Shown in pieces: positions 34,906-44,231 of a stretch of 64,000 nt of DNA (position 1 is its first letter; every line of letters begins with the position of its first letter). A program made the position numbers and the translations under genes. The DNA comes from Beijerinckia indica subsp. indica ATCC 9039 (GTDB lineage Bacteria; Pseudomonadota; Alphaproteobacteria; Rhizobiales; Beijerinckiaceae): assembly GCF_000019845.1 (NCBI RefSeq), contig NC_010581.1, positions 1,989,501 through 2,053,500 of the forward strand. Direction: 5' to 3'. The notes under the pieces are model-generated. The model did not search any database. It saw only the letters and a program-made list of their open reading frames with translations, and was not told where the DNA came from.

Positions 34906-35991
34906 TTATTCGATCACGATCTTCGGTGCGACGCGCTGCCGGCCTTTTTCAAGCATGGCTTTGATCTGTCCGGCAATATCCAGATAGACCTTGGCATAGG
35001 GGCTGTCCGGTTCAGAGACGACGACCGGCTTGCCCGAATCGGCGCGTTCACGGATCGTCATATGCAGCGGGACCTCGCCGAGGAAAGGCACGCCGAGACG
35101 TTCGGCCTCCGCCCTCGCGCCGCCATGCGCGAAAATATCCGAGCGCCCACCACAATGGGGGCAAAGGAAATAGCTCATATTTTCGACAATACCGAGCACC
35201 GGCACATCGACCTTGTTAAACATGGCAATGCCGCGCCGCGCATCGATCAAGGCAAGATCCTGCGGCGTTGAAACGACGACCGCGCCAGCCAGCGGGACAT
35301 TCTGCGCCAGGGTCAATTGCGCATCGCCAGTGCCGGGGGGCATATCCACCACGAGGCAATCGAGCTCGCCCCAAGTGACATCGCGGAGCAATTGCTGGAC
35401 GGCGGCCATGACCATGGGACCGCGCCAAACCATCGGTTCTTCTTCATCGACCATGAAACCGATGGAAATCGCCTTTATGCCAAAAGCCTCCAGGGGCTTC
35501 ATGAAGCGCCCTTCCGATTCGGGTTGGCCTTTAAGACCGAGCAGGCGTGGCAGCGAGGGGCCATAAATATCGGCATCGAGAATGCCGACTTTCCAGCCGA
35601 GCGAGGCGAGCGCCAGAGCGATATTCACGGAGGTGGTCGATTTACCGACGCCACCTTTGCCGGAGGATACCGCGATAATGTGAGTAATGCCCGGAATGGC
35701 AATGCTACGGGGCGCCTGCGGCTTGGGTGGCGCGGGCGGCGGCGTCTGTTTCTCTGCCGTCAAGCTCACCAAGGCATTGCCAACGCCCTTGAGTTTCTTG
35801 ACTACGGCTTCGGCGGCCGCGCGCATGGGTTCTAATGCGCCTGCCTGTTGCGGATCGATCGCGATCGAAAGATAAACTTTATCATCCTTGATCGAGAGGC
35901 CAGCAATGGCGCCCGATTGAGGCAGCGGCGTTTTTCCATCCGGTCCGAGGACCGTCCCGAGCGCGTTGAGAACGTCTTGATCGCTGACCAT
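34906..35991 (-). CDS. apbC: Mrp/ApbC-type Fe-S cluster carrier ATPase
   Basis: A 361-residue P-loop NTPase that delivers Fe-S clusters. The N-terminal 100 residues are an MIP18/DUF59-like domain. Then comes the deviant Walker A SSGKGGVGKSTTSVNIALALA, LDADIYGPSLPRLLG, and the switch region DMPPGTGDAQLTL. The CxxC that binds the bridging cluster is in FLCPHCGGRSDIF. It matches alphaproteobacterial ApbC in length. It converges on moaA, and MoaA needs two Fe-S clusters, but a direct link is inference. Confidence 0.95.
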   Translation of the reverse strand: MVSDQDVLNALGTVLGPDGKTPLPQSGAIAGLSIKDDKVYLSIAIDPQQAGALEPMRAAAEAVVKKLKGVGNALVSLTAEKQTPPPAPPKPQAPRSIAIPGITHIIAVSSGKGGVGKSTTSVNIALALASLGWKVGILDADIYGPSLPRLLGLKGQPESEGRFMKPLEAFGIKAISIGFMVDEEEPMVWRGPMVMAAVQQLLRDVTWGELDCLVVDMPPGTGDAQLTLAQNVPLAGAVVVSTPQDLALIDARRGIAMFNKVDVPVLGIVENMSYFLCPHCGGRSDIFAHGGARAEAERLGVPFLGEVPLHMTIRERADSGKPVVVSEPDSPYAKVYLDIAGQIKAMLEKGRQRVAPKIVIE

Positions 35992-36497
35992 TCTGACTCG
36001 CTCCCTCGTCGAGTTCTGATCTGTTCGGTCGGCCGAGTTGAAAATGACCGAGACCGAATTGGAGAACCAATCTGCTTTGCACGCGATATTGCGGAGATCG
36101 ATCGGCGCCTTATAGGCATCCCTTTCGAGGTCTTCAACACAGGGCTTAGCGCGTATCTGCCCAGCTTTAACGAAGCAAGAGGCACGCCATGGCTATACGG
36201 ATTCGAGAAGTCACGAGCCGAACGCATGAGCCAAAGACAGGCCCTATAACGGGTTCATGGGATGGAATTCCAGCTAGCTTATTAAATTTATTCTAAGGTA
36301 TTTTTCGTGAAAGTGATTTCCACTTTCAGCAAATAGTCTCGAAGCAATCCTATGCTCAACGTCCCGCCCGCAAATCCCTTGCCCGCATGAAAATTCCGTC
36401 GAAGGATCGTCGATTGTCCGCCCAAGGATCATATGATGGCTGCACAAGAAAACCGATCGATCCTGCCATCCGGCCCAAAACTGCGCGGCCCGAGAGC

Positions 36498-37355
36498 ATG
36501 CTACCCAAGATGCAGATAGATTTTCCCTTCTCGCTTCATACCTTGATCCGCCGTCACCAGGAGGGCCTGGGAACCGGGGTTCTCACCCGTTTCCTCGTTT
36601 ATTCTTTCCTCGCCATTGTCCTCATGTCGTCGCCCTGCCGCGCTACGGACACCCCTGGTCCGGAATTGAGGATCGCCAGCGAAGGCGCGCGGCCGCCTTA
36701 TAATTATCTCGAAAATAACGAATTAGCCGGTTTCGAGATCGATCTTGGCCAGGAACTCTGCAAACGCATGAACAGGGTTTGCCGTTTCGTTCCGCAGGAT
36801 TGGGATAATCTGATTCCTGGTCTTCTCGATCATCGCTATGACGCAATCATGGCGGCCTTGGACATCAGTGACGCCGCCAAGGAAAAGATTGCCTTCAGCG
36901 AGCCCTATGTGCGCATGCCCATGGCTCTCCTCGGCAATCGTGAAGAGAAACTTCCTGACACGAGCCCCAAGGGCCTCACTGGCAAGAAACTCGGCGTCGA
37001 AGCAAACAGCCTCTATCAAGCCTATGCCGAAGATCATTTCGACCATTCGCAAATTCAGACCTATGCCAGCCTGGAAGAAGCCATCCTAGATCTGGGCGAG
37101 GGCCGCATCGACCTCGTCCTCGGCAACAAAGCCGATATCAGCGATTTCCTGAAAAACCGGCGCGAGGCGCAAAATACCGCCATTTTGGGAGAACTGCCTC
37201 ATGATGCCGCTTATCTTGGCGAAGGCATCGGCATCGGCCTGCGTAAAGAGGATAAGGAACTCAAGCGGCAGTTCGATCAAGCGCTCGAGGACATCAACAA
37301 GGACGGTACATTTACCAAGATACGCGAACGTTATTTCCCTTATGCGATCAATTGA
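36498..37355 (+). CDS. Periplasmic amino-acid-type solute-binding protein
   Basis: A family 3 extracellular solute-binding protein of about 285 residues. A hydrophobic export signal is visible (FLVYSFLAIVLMSSPCRA). The mature protein starts near ELRIASEGARPPYNYLENNELAGFEIDLGQELC, the conserved entry of amino-acid binding proteins, then IMAALDISDAAKEKIAFSEPY and GLTGKKLGVEANSLYQAY. The start is uncertain: ATG at 36498 is taken because it leaves a reasonable signal peptide, while an ATG at 36387 would add 37 unlikely residues. No permease or ATPase gene is beside it, so it may serve a distant transporter. Confidence 0.87.
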   Translation: MLPKMQIDFPFSLHTLIRRHQEGLGTGVLTRFLVYSFLAIVLMSSPCRATDTPGPELRIASEGARPPYNYLENNELAGFEIDLGQELCKRMNRVCRFVPQDWDNLIPGLLDHRYDAIMAALDISDAAKEKIAFSEPYVRMPMALLGNREEKLPDTSPKGLTGKKLGVEANSLYQAYAEDHFDHSQIQTYASLEEAILDLGEGRIDLVLGNKADISDFLKNRREAQNTAILGELPHDAAYLGEGIGIGLRKEDKELKRQFDQALEDINKDGTFTKIRERYFPYAIN

Positions 37356-37469
37356 ACCATTGGGAAAGTATCAGCGGGGGAGCGCTTCAGCTCGATCACG
37401 CTCCCTAAGAACAATTCAAATGCGCGCGATACCGATACGTCGAAGCGCATGAACATAAGAGGACGTCCA

Positions 37470-38345
37470 ATGGCAAAAGTCGCTTTTCTCGGTCTCGGCG
37501 TCATGGGTTATCCCATGGCCGGCCATCTCGTGAAACACGGTCACGAGGTCACCGTCTATAATCGCAGTGCGGCGAAAGCCGAAAAATGGGCGACTCAATT
37601 CGGCGGCAAAACGGCCGCGACGCCAGGGGCGGCGGCGGCGGGCCAGGAGATTGTTTTTTCCTGTGTCGGCAATGACGATGACGTGCGGATGATCACGATT
37701 GGCGAGAACGGCGCCTTTTCGACCCTGCCCGTCGGCGCGCTTTTCGTCGATCACACCACGGCTTCCGCCTCGGTCGCGCGTGAGCTTGCCGCCATTGCCA
37801 CTAAAGAAGGCAAACATTTTATCGATGCGCCCGTTTCGGGTGGTCAAGCGGGGGCTGAAAATGGTGCCCTGACGGTCATGTGCGGCGGCGATGAAAAACC
37901 CTATGCGGAGGCCGAAAAGGTCATCAAGGCCTATGCTAAATCCTGCCGCCTCATGGGACCGGCCGGATCAGGCCAATTGACCAAGATGGTCAACCAGATC
38001 TGCATCGCCGGACTGGTTCAGGCTCTTTCCGAGGGATTGCATTTCGCGCAATGCGCCGGGCTCGACGGCGCGGCTGTCATCGATGTGATTTCGAAAGGCG
38101 CGGCGCAATCCTGGCAGATGGAGAACCGTTATAAAACCATGCTGGACGGCAAGTTCGATTTCGGTTTCGCCGTGCAATGGATGCGCAAGGATCTTTCGAT
38201 CTGCCTCGCCGAGGCCCGCAATAATGGCGCGAGCCTGCCGGTCTCGGCTTTGGTCGATCAATTCTATGCCGAAGTCGAGAAACTCGGCGGGTCACGTTGG
38301 GATACATCGAGCCTGATCGCGCGGCTGCAACCAAAAGCCGGTTGA
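37470..38345 (+). CDS. 3-Hydroxyisobutyrate dehydrogenase-like NAD(P)-dependent oxidoreductase
   Basis: A 291-residue beta-hydroxyacid dehydrogenase. The nucleotide motif is FLGLGVMGYPMAGHL at the N-terminus, the substrate loop DAPVSGGQAGAENGALTVMCGG is at about 127-150, and the catalytic Lys is in GQLTKMVNQ. The ATG at 37470 follows AGAGGACG and fits the family start. With the 3-hydroxyisobutyryl-CoA hydrolase gene about 600 bases away on the other strand, a role in valine degradation is plausible. Sequence details also fit relatives acting on glyoxylate, tartronate semialdehyde or other short hydroxyacids. Confidence 0.9.
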   Translation: MAKVAFLGLGVMGYPMAGHLVKHGHEVTVYNRSAAKAEKWATQFGGKTAATPGAAAAGQEIVFSCVGNDDDVRMITIGENGAFSTLPVGALFVDHTTASASVARELAAIATKEGKHFIDAPVSGGQAGAENGALTVMCGGDEKPYAEAEKVIKAYAKSCRLMGPAGSGQLTKMVNQICIAGLVQALSEGLHFAQCAGLDGAAVIDVISKGAAQSWQMENRYKTMLDGKFDFGFAVQWMRKDLSICLAEARNNGASLPVSALVDQFYAEVEKLGGSRWDTSSLIARLQPKAG

Positions 38346-38423
38346 GGGCAAAGCCAAAACAGACAAGAGGATGCCAGCGATAGCTCGGGCATCCTCGAAC
38401 CTGCCGATGGCGCAGTCACCGCT

Positions 38424-38924
38424 TCAGTCTGCGCTCTCGGCCTGACCGGCAAACCATGTCAGGATGAAATAGAGGCAGATCAGAAACAGATTGGCGCCAA
38501 CCCAAAGAAGCGAAAAGAATGGCCGCACCAACAGGGCCATGCAAATCTGGGCGAGCGCTGCAAGCAGCCACAACACTCCGCCCCAGGGCGTCGCGAGCCA
38601 GAGGCCGACCGCCGCCATGAGATCAAAAACCGCAAAGAAGATGACTCCCGCGCCAAAAATCCAACTCTCGTGATCGAATGCGGGCGCACTCGGCACCAAA
38701 ACCGTGGCCCATTGCGCCAGACCTTGCGCCATCCAAATCATGGCCAGAAGCCGCATAAAGACGACGAGCAGCATACTCCAGGGTGTCGATCGCGCTTCCG
38801 AGCCTTGTTTCTCTGTCAGTGAGATCGCGGCGTCGGATTCGATCGGCCGCGTCGCCAGGCGCAAATGTGGCTCCCGAAGCCACGTCAAACGTGGCCAGAC
38901 CCGTTGGCGCGGCCCATTCACCAT
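38424..38924 (-). CDS. Small membrane protein, probably DUF6163 family
   Basis: A 166-residue protein with a polar N-terminal 45 residues and then four transmembrane helices (SMLLVVFMRLLAMIWMAQGL, IFGAGVIFFAVFDLMAAVGLWL, VLWLLAALAQICMALLV, VGANLFLICLYFILTW). The pattern and length match DUF6163 proteins of Rhizobiales as I recall them. It starts 5 bases after the enoyl-CoA hydratase-type gene on the same strand, so it is co-transcribed. Function is unknown. Confidence 0.75.
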   Translation of the reverse strand: MVNGPRQRVWPRLTWLREPHLRLATRPIESDAAISLTEKQGSEARSTPWSMLLVVFMRLLAMIWMAQGLAQWATVLVPSAPAFDHESWIFGAGVIFFAVFDLMAAVGLWLATPWGGVLWLLAALAQICMALLVRPFFSLLWVGANLFLICLYFILTWFAGQAESAD

Positions 38925-38929
38925 AAGCC

Positions 38930-39994
38930 CTAGGCCTCGACAGCGAAGGTCAGATCCGCCTCACCCTCGGGCAAGGCCGCGAAATAGGGCTCGACATCGG
39001 CAGGTTTTAAGGCCTCGATGTCCTTGTACGACCAATTCGGCTTGTGATCCTTGTCCACAAGAACCGCACGCACACCTTCGTAGAAATCGGCGCTCCGCAA
39101 AATATGGCTGACAACACGGAATTCTGTCCGTAACGCCTCCTCCAGATCGAGCTTCTGTCCCATCTGCGCGAGTTTCAGCGCGATGGTGACACTGAGCGGC
39201 GATCGTGTCCGGATCAGATCGTAAGTATTCATGGCGAACATCAGGCCGCCATAGCCGGCCTCGTCGATTTCCTCGAGAACATCGGCGACAGTCGGCGCGC
39301 CGAAACAACCATCGACGAAATGTTTCAGTTTGAACAGTTCAGGCTCTGGTGCCGGTGCATTGAGGATCGCGATAGCCGCGCCGGCCTCCTCGCCTGCCGC
39401 GAGTTTGGCAATCAGGGCCTCATGCTGGGCTACGGGAATGAAGGCCGTCGCGAGCCCAAAAGCCACCCCATCGCCACAGCCAAGGCGCGCGCCCGTCATG
39501 GCGAGATAAGCGCCGAGCTTGCCTGGAAGACGGGGCAGGAAGTAAGTGGCGCCGACATCGGGGATGAAGCCAATGGCTGTTTCCGGCATGGCGAAGAGGA
39601 AATTTTCGCCCGCCACGCGATGCGGCGCGTGCAAGGAAATGCCAGCGCCTCCCCCCATCACAATGCCTTCGAGCAGCGAGACATAGGGCTTGGGGAAGCG
39701 CGCGATGCGATGGTTGAGCTGGTATTCGAGACGAAAGAAATCCAATTGCTCGGCGTGACGCCCGGCCTTGCCGAGTTCATAGATGAATTTCATATCGCCG
39801 CCGGCGCAAAAGGCTTTTCCACCCGCACCACGGACCACGACTGTTTTGACGCCGGACTCCCTCTCCAATGTGTCGAGGGCTTGATTGAAGACCAGGATCG
39901 TTTCCGTATCGAGCGCGTTCAGCGCCTTCGGCCGGTTCAAGGTGATGATGCCGCAGGCACCTTGTTGTTCAGTCAGAATAACAGGATCGCTCAT
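38930..39994 (-). CDS. 3-Hydroxyisobutyryl-CoA hydrolase (enoyl-CoA hydratase superfamily)
   Basis: A 354-residue crotonase-fold protein. The N-terminus GIITLNRPKALNALDTETI, the oxyanion loop KAFCAGGDMKFIYE, and LEGIVMGGGAGISLHAPHRVAGENFLFAMPETAIGFIPDVGATYFLPRLPG mark the long hydrolase branch rather than simple hydratases. It carries the Glu and Asp residues (PETAIGF, PDVG) needed for thioester hydrolysis. It is about 90 residues longer than enoyl-CoA hydratases, as expected. The role is release of 3-hydroxyisobutyrate in valine catabolism, supported by the dehydrogenase gene close by. Confidence 0.92.
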   Translation of the reverse strand: MSDPVILTEQQGACGIITLNRPKALNALDTETILVFNQALDTLERESGVKTVVVRGAGGKAFCAGGDMKFIYELGKAGRHAEQLDFFRLEYQLNHRIARFPKPYVSLLEGIVMGGGAGISLHAPHRVAGENFLFAMPETAIGFIPDVGATYFLPRLPGKLGAYLAMTGARLGCGDGVAFGLATAFIPVAQHEALIAKLAAGEEAGAAIAILNAPAPEPELFKLKHFVDGCFGAPTVADVLEEIDEAGYGGLMFAMNTYDLIRTRSPLSVTIALKLAQMGQKLDLEEALRTEFRVVSHILRSADFYEGVRAVLVDKDHKPNWSYKDIEALKPADVEPYFAALPEGEADLTFAVEA

Positions 39995-40112
39995 AATGCC
40001 TCCACTCGCGGCGCATTATGAGCAAAATCGACGCCGTGAAAATGCTTGAACAAAACCTTTCCGTGAAATTCTTTTCAGCGTGGCCGGCTGACTGAAGCCG
40101 ATACCGCCGCTT

Positions 40113-41021
40113 TCATTTCGCGCAGGCTTGTTGCGGCAAAAGTTCAAGGCTCGACAGTTCGCCCGAAAGAACGAAATCCCCATAATCGAGCCTCAAGGCA
40201 CGGGAAATGCCGTTCTCATAGAGATCGAAGGCGAGCTTATAGGCCGGATTTTCGTCCTTGCGGGCATTTTCGAAATAGCTGATCGAGACCGGCCAGCGAC
40301 GTAAGCCTTCCAAGGCCGGGATCTTGACCGCCGTTTCAGTGGCGGGCTTCTCGATCACATTGCCGATAATGGTCGTCGTCTCGAATAATTTATCGCCCTT
40401 CTCCGACCCGTCATAGACATTGACCTGCAGCAAGTGCTCACCGGCCTTGGCAGCCTGGAGAATCAACCGCAAATGCTCAGTCGGAAAGACGGCATCAGCA
40501 GCGAGATCGAACTTGGTTTTCTTCGGTTTGGTCAGATCGACCAGCACCGGGCCAGAGGTCGCCCGGCGTGCTTTTCCATCCACCAGATCTCCCGGACCCT
40601 GATCATTCGTCGTCTGGATCTTGAAGGTGAAATTACGTCCGTCCCCATCCTCGAAGGTCGCCGAGCGCATGTCGGAGACGCGCGTCGGCCCCTCGGCAGG
40701 CTGCAACTCCGTCAATTGCCGGAAATTCTGCACATAGCCTTCGCAGGCCGAACCGGTAAAATCGAAGGCGATCCGCCCTTGTGCGGAGACCGGGCTTTTG
40801 GCGCCTGTGGACCGCAGCAAAGTCAGATCATAAATGGCGCGATGCGCCGCGAGCGGGATGTTCTGGTCCACGCCCACTTTTTGCGGTGCCGCAGGCGTCG
40901 TCGCCTGGTTCGGGGCGGCCCAAAGCGCGGTGCTCCCCAGGCCACAAGCGGCAGCCACCACGAAGGCGCGCACTACAAAGGCGCGGGGCAGAAATCGCGG
41001 GCGGACGGAAGGTTTCGACAT
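40113..41021 (-). CDS. eipB: Cell-envelope integrity protein EipB (DUF1849)
   Basis: A 302-residue periplasmic protein. A signal peptide spans AFVVRAFVVAAACGLGSTALWA. The mature part begins LAAHRAIYDLTLLRSTGAK, the family opening, with GRIAFDFTGSACEGYVQNFRQ and a C-terminal LLPQQACAK. The two cysteines match the disulfide pair of Brucella EipB, whose beta-spiral structure is needed for envelope stability and stress resistance. It stands alone and divergent from the RidA gene. The assignment rests on family resemblance. Confidence 0.9.
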   Translation of the reverse strand: MSKPSVRPRFLPRAFVVRAFVVAAACGLGSTALWAAPNQATTPAAPQKVGVDQNIPLAAHRAIYDLTLLRSTGAKSPVSAQGRIAFDFTGSACEGYVQNFRQLTELQPAEGPTRVSDMRSATFEDGDGRNFTFKIQTTNDQGPGDLVDGKARRATSGPVLVDLTKPKKTKFDLAADAVFPTEHLRLILQAAKAGEHLLQVNVYDGSEKGDKLFETTTIIGNVIEKPATETAVKIPALEGLRRWPVSISYFENARKDENPAYKLAFDLYENGISRALRLDYGDFVLSGELSSLELLPQQACAK

Positions 41022-41160
41022 TGACTTTGCCTTCCTGGCGGTGCCTGCCTGATGAACGCTTAAGACTCAGGCAGGTGCATGTGATCACGAACCCGTACTC
41101 TAGAATTTGCCTCCCGCCCTTGCAACAATCTATCCGCTGAAGCTTTTTCGGAGCTGGATC

Positions 41161-41631
41161 ATGAATGAAATCGAAACCCGCCTCAAAGCTCTTGGCATCG
41201 TTTTGCCGACGCCGGCCGCGCCTGTCGCCAATTATGTGCCTTTCGTCATTTCCGATAAGCTTTTGATCATTTCAGGTCAGGTTGCCTTTCAGGCCGATGG
41301 CACGATTGCTCCGTCCCATAAGGGCAAGGTCGGTAGCACGGTTTCAAGCGAGGACGGCAAAGCCGCGGCGCGTGTTTGCGCCATCAATCTGCTGGCGCAG
41401 GCCAAGGCGGCTTTGGGTGATCTCGAACGCATCAGCCGTTGCCTGCGGCTCGGTGGTTTCATCAATGTAGCACCCGGCTTTTCCGCCATCGCGCCGGTGA
41501 TGAATGGCGCATCCGATTTGTTCGTGGAGGTTTTGGGCGATAAAGGCCGGCATGCGCGTTCGACAATCGGTGTCGCTGAACTGCCGCTCGATTCGGCCGT
41601 CGAGGTCGAGGCGCTTTTCGAGATCGTTTGA
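41161..41631 (+). CDS. RidA family protein
   Basis: A 156-residue YjgF/YER057c-type protein. The long form seen in proteobacteria begins IETRLKALGIVLPTPAAPVANYVPFV, followed by LLIISGQV and GDLERISRCLRLGGFINVAPGF. The C-terminal VGVAELP-type segment (IGVAELPLDSAVEVEALFEIV) is usual. It lacks the arginine of canonical RidA imine deaminases at the usual end position, as most members of this longer subgroup do, so activity is uncertain. Its stop TGA shares a base with the next gene's ATG. Confidence 0.88.
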   Translation: MNEIETRLKALGIVLPTPAAPVANYVPFVISDKLLIISGQVAFQADGTIAPSHKGKVGSTVSSEDGKAAARVCAINLLAQAKAALGDLERISRCLRLGGFINVAPGFSAIAPVMNGASDLFVEVLGDKGRHARSTIGVAELPLDSAVEVEALFEIV

Positions 41632-42380
41632 TGGTCCTCGCCCCATCCTGGCTCACCGCGCGGCCGATTGCGCATCGCGGCCTGCATAACGACAATGCGG
41701 GCCGCGTGGAAAATTCGCTCGCCGCCGCCCGCGCCGCCATCGCCGGCAATTATGCCATCGAATGCGACATACAATTGAGCAGTGACGGCGAAGCGATCGT
41801 CTTTCACGATGACACTTTGGAACGTCTGACAAACGCCCAAGGCCGGCTCGACACGCTCTCACGGCAAGCCCTCACGGGTTTGCGCTTTCGTGACAGCTCT
41901 GAAACCATTCCCGCCTTGCAAGATCTGCTGGCGCTCGTCGCGGGCCAAGTGCCCCTGATCATCGAGATCAAAAGTGGCTTCGATGGCAACACGCGTCTGG
42001 CCGAGACGGCCCTCGCCTGTGTTGCCTCCTATAGCGGCCCCCTCGCCATTAAAAGTTTCGATCCAGCCCCGCTTTTATACTTGCGCACCCACAACATCGA
42101 AAGGCCGATTGGCCTCGTCGCGGAAGCCTTCTACACTGTCTGGGACTGGCCGGAATTGACTGGCGACATGCGCGTCGATCTGATGGCTTTGACCGCCTAT
42201 CCCGCACTGCATCCCGATTTTCTCTCCTGGAACGTCAAGGATCTGCCCCATGCTGTGCCGATCCTCTGCCGCCATGGCATAGGCATGCCGGTGATGACCT
42301 GGACAGTGCGCACACAAGAGCAAAGAGACCTCGCCAGCCGCTTTGCCGATCAAATTGTATTTGAAGGGTTTTCGGCCTGA
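41631..42380 (+). CDS. Glycerophosphodiester phosphodiesterase family protein
   Basis: A 249-residue TIM-barrel phosphodiesterase that releases glycerol 3-phosphate from glycerophosphodiesters. The catalytic motif IAHRGLHNDNAGRVENSLAA has the first His and the metal-binding Glu. IECDIQLSSDGEAIVFHDDTLERLT carries the second Glu/Asp pair and His. VPLIIEIKSG and MPVMTWTVRT complete the family pattern. No signal peptide, so cytoplasmic, like UgpQ. The ATG at 41631 overlaps the RidA stop by one base, showing coupled translation. Confidence 0.93.
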   Translation: MVLAPSWLTARPIAHRGLHNDNAGRVENSLAAARAAIAGNYAIECDIQLSSDGEAIVFHDDTLERLTNAQGRLDTLSRQALTGLRFRDSSETIPALQDLLALVAGQVPLIIEIKSGFDGNTRLAETALACVASYSGPLAIKSFDPAPLLYLRTHNIERPIGLVAEAFYTVWDWPELTGDMRVDLMALTAYPALHPDFLSWNVKDLPHAVPILCRHGIGMPVMTWTVRTQEQRDLASRFADQIVFEGFSA

Positions 42381-42452
42381 GAGACAGCGTGGACTGATCG
42401 AAAGAAAGAGCCCTGCCGATAGGAAACCTTTGCCGGTTGGAGTCTATTGTCA

Positions 42453-42481
42453 AAAGCCTGCAGATCCTCCTGCAGGGCTTT
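42453..42481 (+). terminator. Hairpin after the glycerophosphodiesterase gene
   Basis: AAAGCCTGCAG (42453-42463) pairs with CTGCAGGGCTTT (42470-42481) with one bulged G and a 6-base loop. It lies 73 bases after the stop and 56 before the next start codon. Only a few T follow, so termination would be weak; it could also be a leader hairpin of the next gene. Confidence 0.45.
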
Positions 42482-42536
42482 CCGCTTACCCCTTTGATGT
42501 TTGAGCGGAGCGTCTCGAATCTGTCGAGAGGTTGCA

Positions 42537-44180
42537 ATGACAATGACCGTAATCCAATTCGTTCTCGAACGGCTGAAAGCCATCGGGATTTCGGACATAT
42601 TCGGTGTACCGGGCGACTATTCCTTTCCCGTGAACGATGCCATCTGCAATGATCCCCACATTCGCTGGATCGGCTGTTCAAATGAACTGAACGCCGCCTA
42701 TGCCGCCGACGGTTATGCTCGCGTCAAAGGGGTCGCGGCTTTGTGCACCACTTATGGCGTCGGTGAATTGAGTGCGTTGAACGGCGTGGCCGGGGCCTAT
42801 GCTGAACATCTGCCCATTTTTCATCTCGTCGGCACACCCTCCATGGCGATTCAATCGGCCCGCGCGCCGATGCATCATACTTTGGGCAATGGCGAATATG
42901 ATCTGTTTCGACGTATGACGGAATTAGTCGTCTGCGCTTATGCTGTCATGACGCCGCAGAATGTTGCTTTCGAGACGGAGCGGCTGATCGCCGAGGCCCT
43001 GTTTCATCGGCGTCCGGTCTATATGGCCTTTCCTGCCGATCTCGCCGAGCAGCCCGTGCTCGGCACAGCCGAACCCCTCGCCGCACCACGCAGCAATCCC
43101 GATCATCTCGCGCAAGCCACAACGGCCATTCTGAGCGCTCTCGAGAAAGCGGAAACGGCCTGTGTTCTGCCGGGCAATTTAATCCATCGCTGCGGATTGC
43201 AACGGACGATGCAGAACATCATCGACCGTTCCGGCCTGCCCTTCGCGACAATGTTCATGGATAAATCCGTCCTCGACGAGCATCAGCCAGCCTTCGTCGG
43301 CATGTATGATGGTGCGTTGATGAACGATGACGTCCGCCAATTCGTTGAAGATGCCGATTGTGTGCTCACAATCGGCACACTCATGTCCGATCTCAATAGC
43401 GGTGCCTTTACTGCCCGTCTCGATCCGGCGCGGACGATCACGATTGCCCATCACAATGTGCTGTGCGATGGCAAGACCTATATCGATGTCGAAATGGGTG
43501 ACATTCTGCGCGCTCTGGCGGAGAATGTGCCACACCGCGGCTGGAAGCGCATGAGCGCCCCCTCGCTTGGCGCGGCAAAAGGCTCGGGTGACGACCCTAT
43601 TGGTGTTGATGCGCTTTATCCGCGCTGGGCGGATTTTCTCTCTCCCGGCGACATATTGGTCGCCGAAACCGGTACGGCATCCATGGGGCTCGGCTTCGCC
43701 CGCATGCCGAAGGGGGCCACCTTTTACAACCAGACGCTTTGGGGCTCGATCGGCTGGGCCACACCCGCAGCGGTCGGCGCCGCTATTGCCGCGCCCGGCC
43801 GCCGGGTCGTCCTGGTGACAGGCGATGGCTCACATCAGATGACCGCGACGGAAATTGGTCTCTTTGGTCATCTCGGTCTCAAACCCATTGTTTTCGTGCT
43901 CAACAATAACGGTTATCTGATCGAGCGGCTGCTCTGCAAAAATCCGGAAATTGCCTATAATGACATTGCGCCATGGCGCTATAGCGAACTCCCGCACGCA
44001 CTTGGCTGCGATGGCTGGTTGACGGCGCGGGTGACCACATGCGCCGAACTGGATGCCGTGCTTGCGAAAGCCAAACATGCAGAGACTGGTGTGTATATTG
44101 AGATCGTGACGGATACCTACGCAGCCTCGCCCTTGGCGATGAAGCTGCATGAAAACCTGAAGTCGCTCTACAAATCCTGA
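42537..44180 (+). CDS. Thiamine-diphosphate 2-oxoacid decarboxylase (pyruvate/indolepyruvate decarboxylase family)
   Basis: A 547-residue ThDP enzyme. The N-terminal domain has the catalytic glutamate region CSNELNAAYAADGYARVKG and the HH pair in APMHHTLG, as in pyruvate and indolepyruvate decarboxylases. The ThDP-binding motif runs from GDGSHQMTATEIG to NNNGYLIERLL. GAGAGG lies 6 bases before the ATG at 42537. The enzyme turns a 2-oxoacid into an aldehyde plus CO2. Which acid (pyruvate, indolepyruvate, phenylpyruvate or branched) cannot be told safely; an auxin-related role through indolepyruvate is possible in a plant- or soil-associated host but unproved. Confidence 0.9.
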   Translation: MTMTVIQFVLERLKAIGISDIFGVPGDYSFPVNDAICNDPHIRWIGCSNELNAAYAADGYARVKGVAALCTTYGVGELSALNGVAGAYAEHLPIFHLVGTPSMAIQSARAPMHHTLGNGEYDLFRRMTELVVCAYAVMTPQNVAFETERLIAEALFHRRPVYMAFPADLAEQPVLGTAEPLAAPRSNPDHLAQATTAILSALEKAETACVLPGNLIHRCGLQRTMQNIIDRSGLPFATMFMDKSVLDEHQPAFVGMYDGALMNDDVRQFVEDADCVLTIGTLMSDLNSGAFTARLDPARTITIAHHNVLCDGKTYIDVEMGDILRALAENVPHRGWKRMSAPSLGAAKGSGDDPIGVDALYPRWADFLSPGDILVAETGTASMGLGFARMPKGATFYNQTLWGSIGWATPAAVGAAIAAPGRRVVLVTGDGSHQMTATEIGLFGHLGLKPIVFVLNNNGYLIERLLCKNPEIAYNDIAPWRYSELPHALGCDGWLTARVTTCAELDAVLAKAKHAETGVYIEIVTDTYAASPLAMKLHENLKSLYKS

Positions 44181-44231
44181 AGTGAACCTCGAAGTTCATA
44201 TCGTCCTGAGCATGGTCTACTAGTCGGACCC

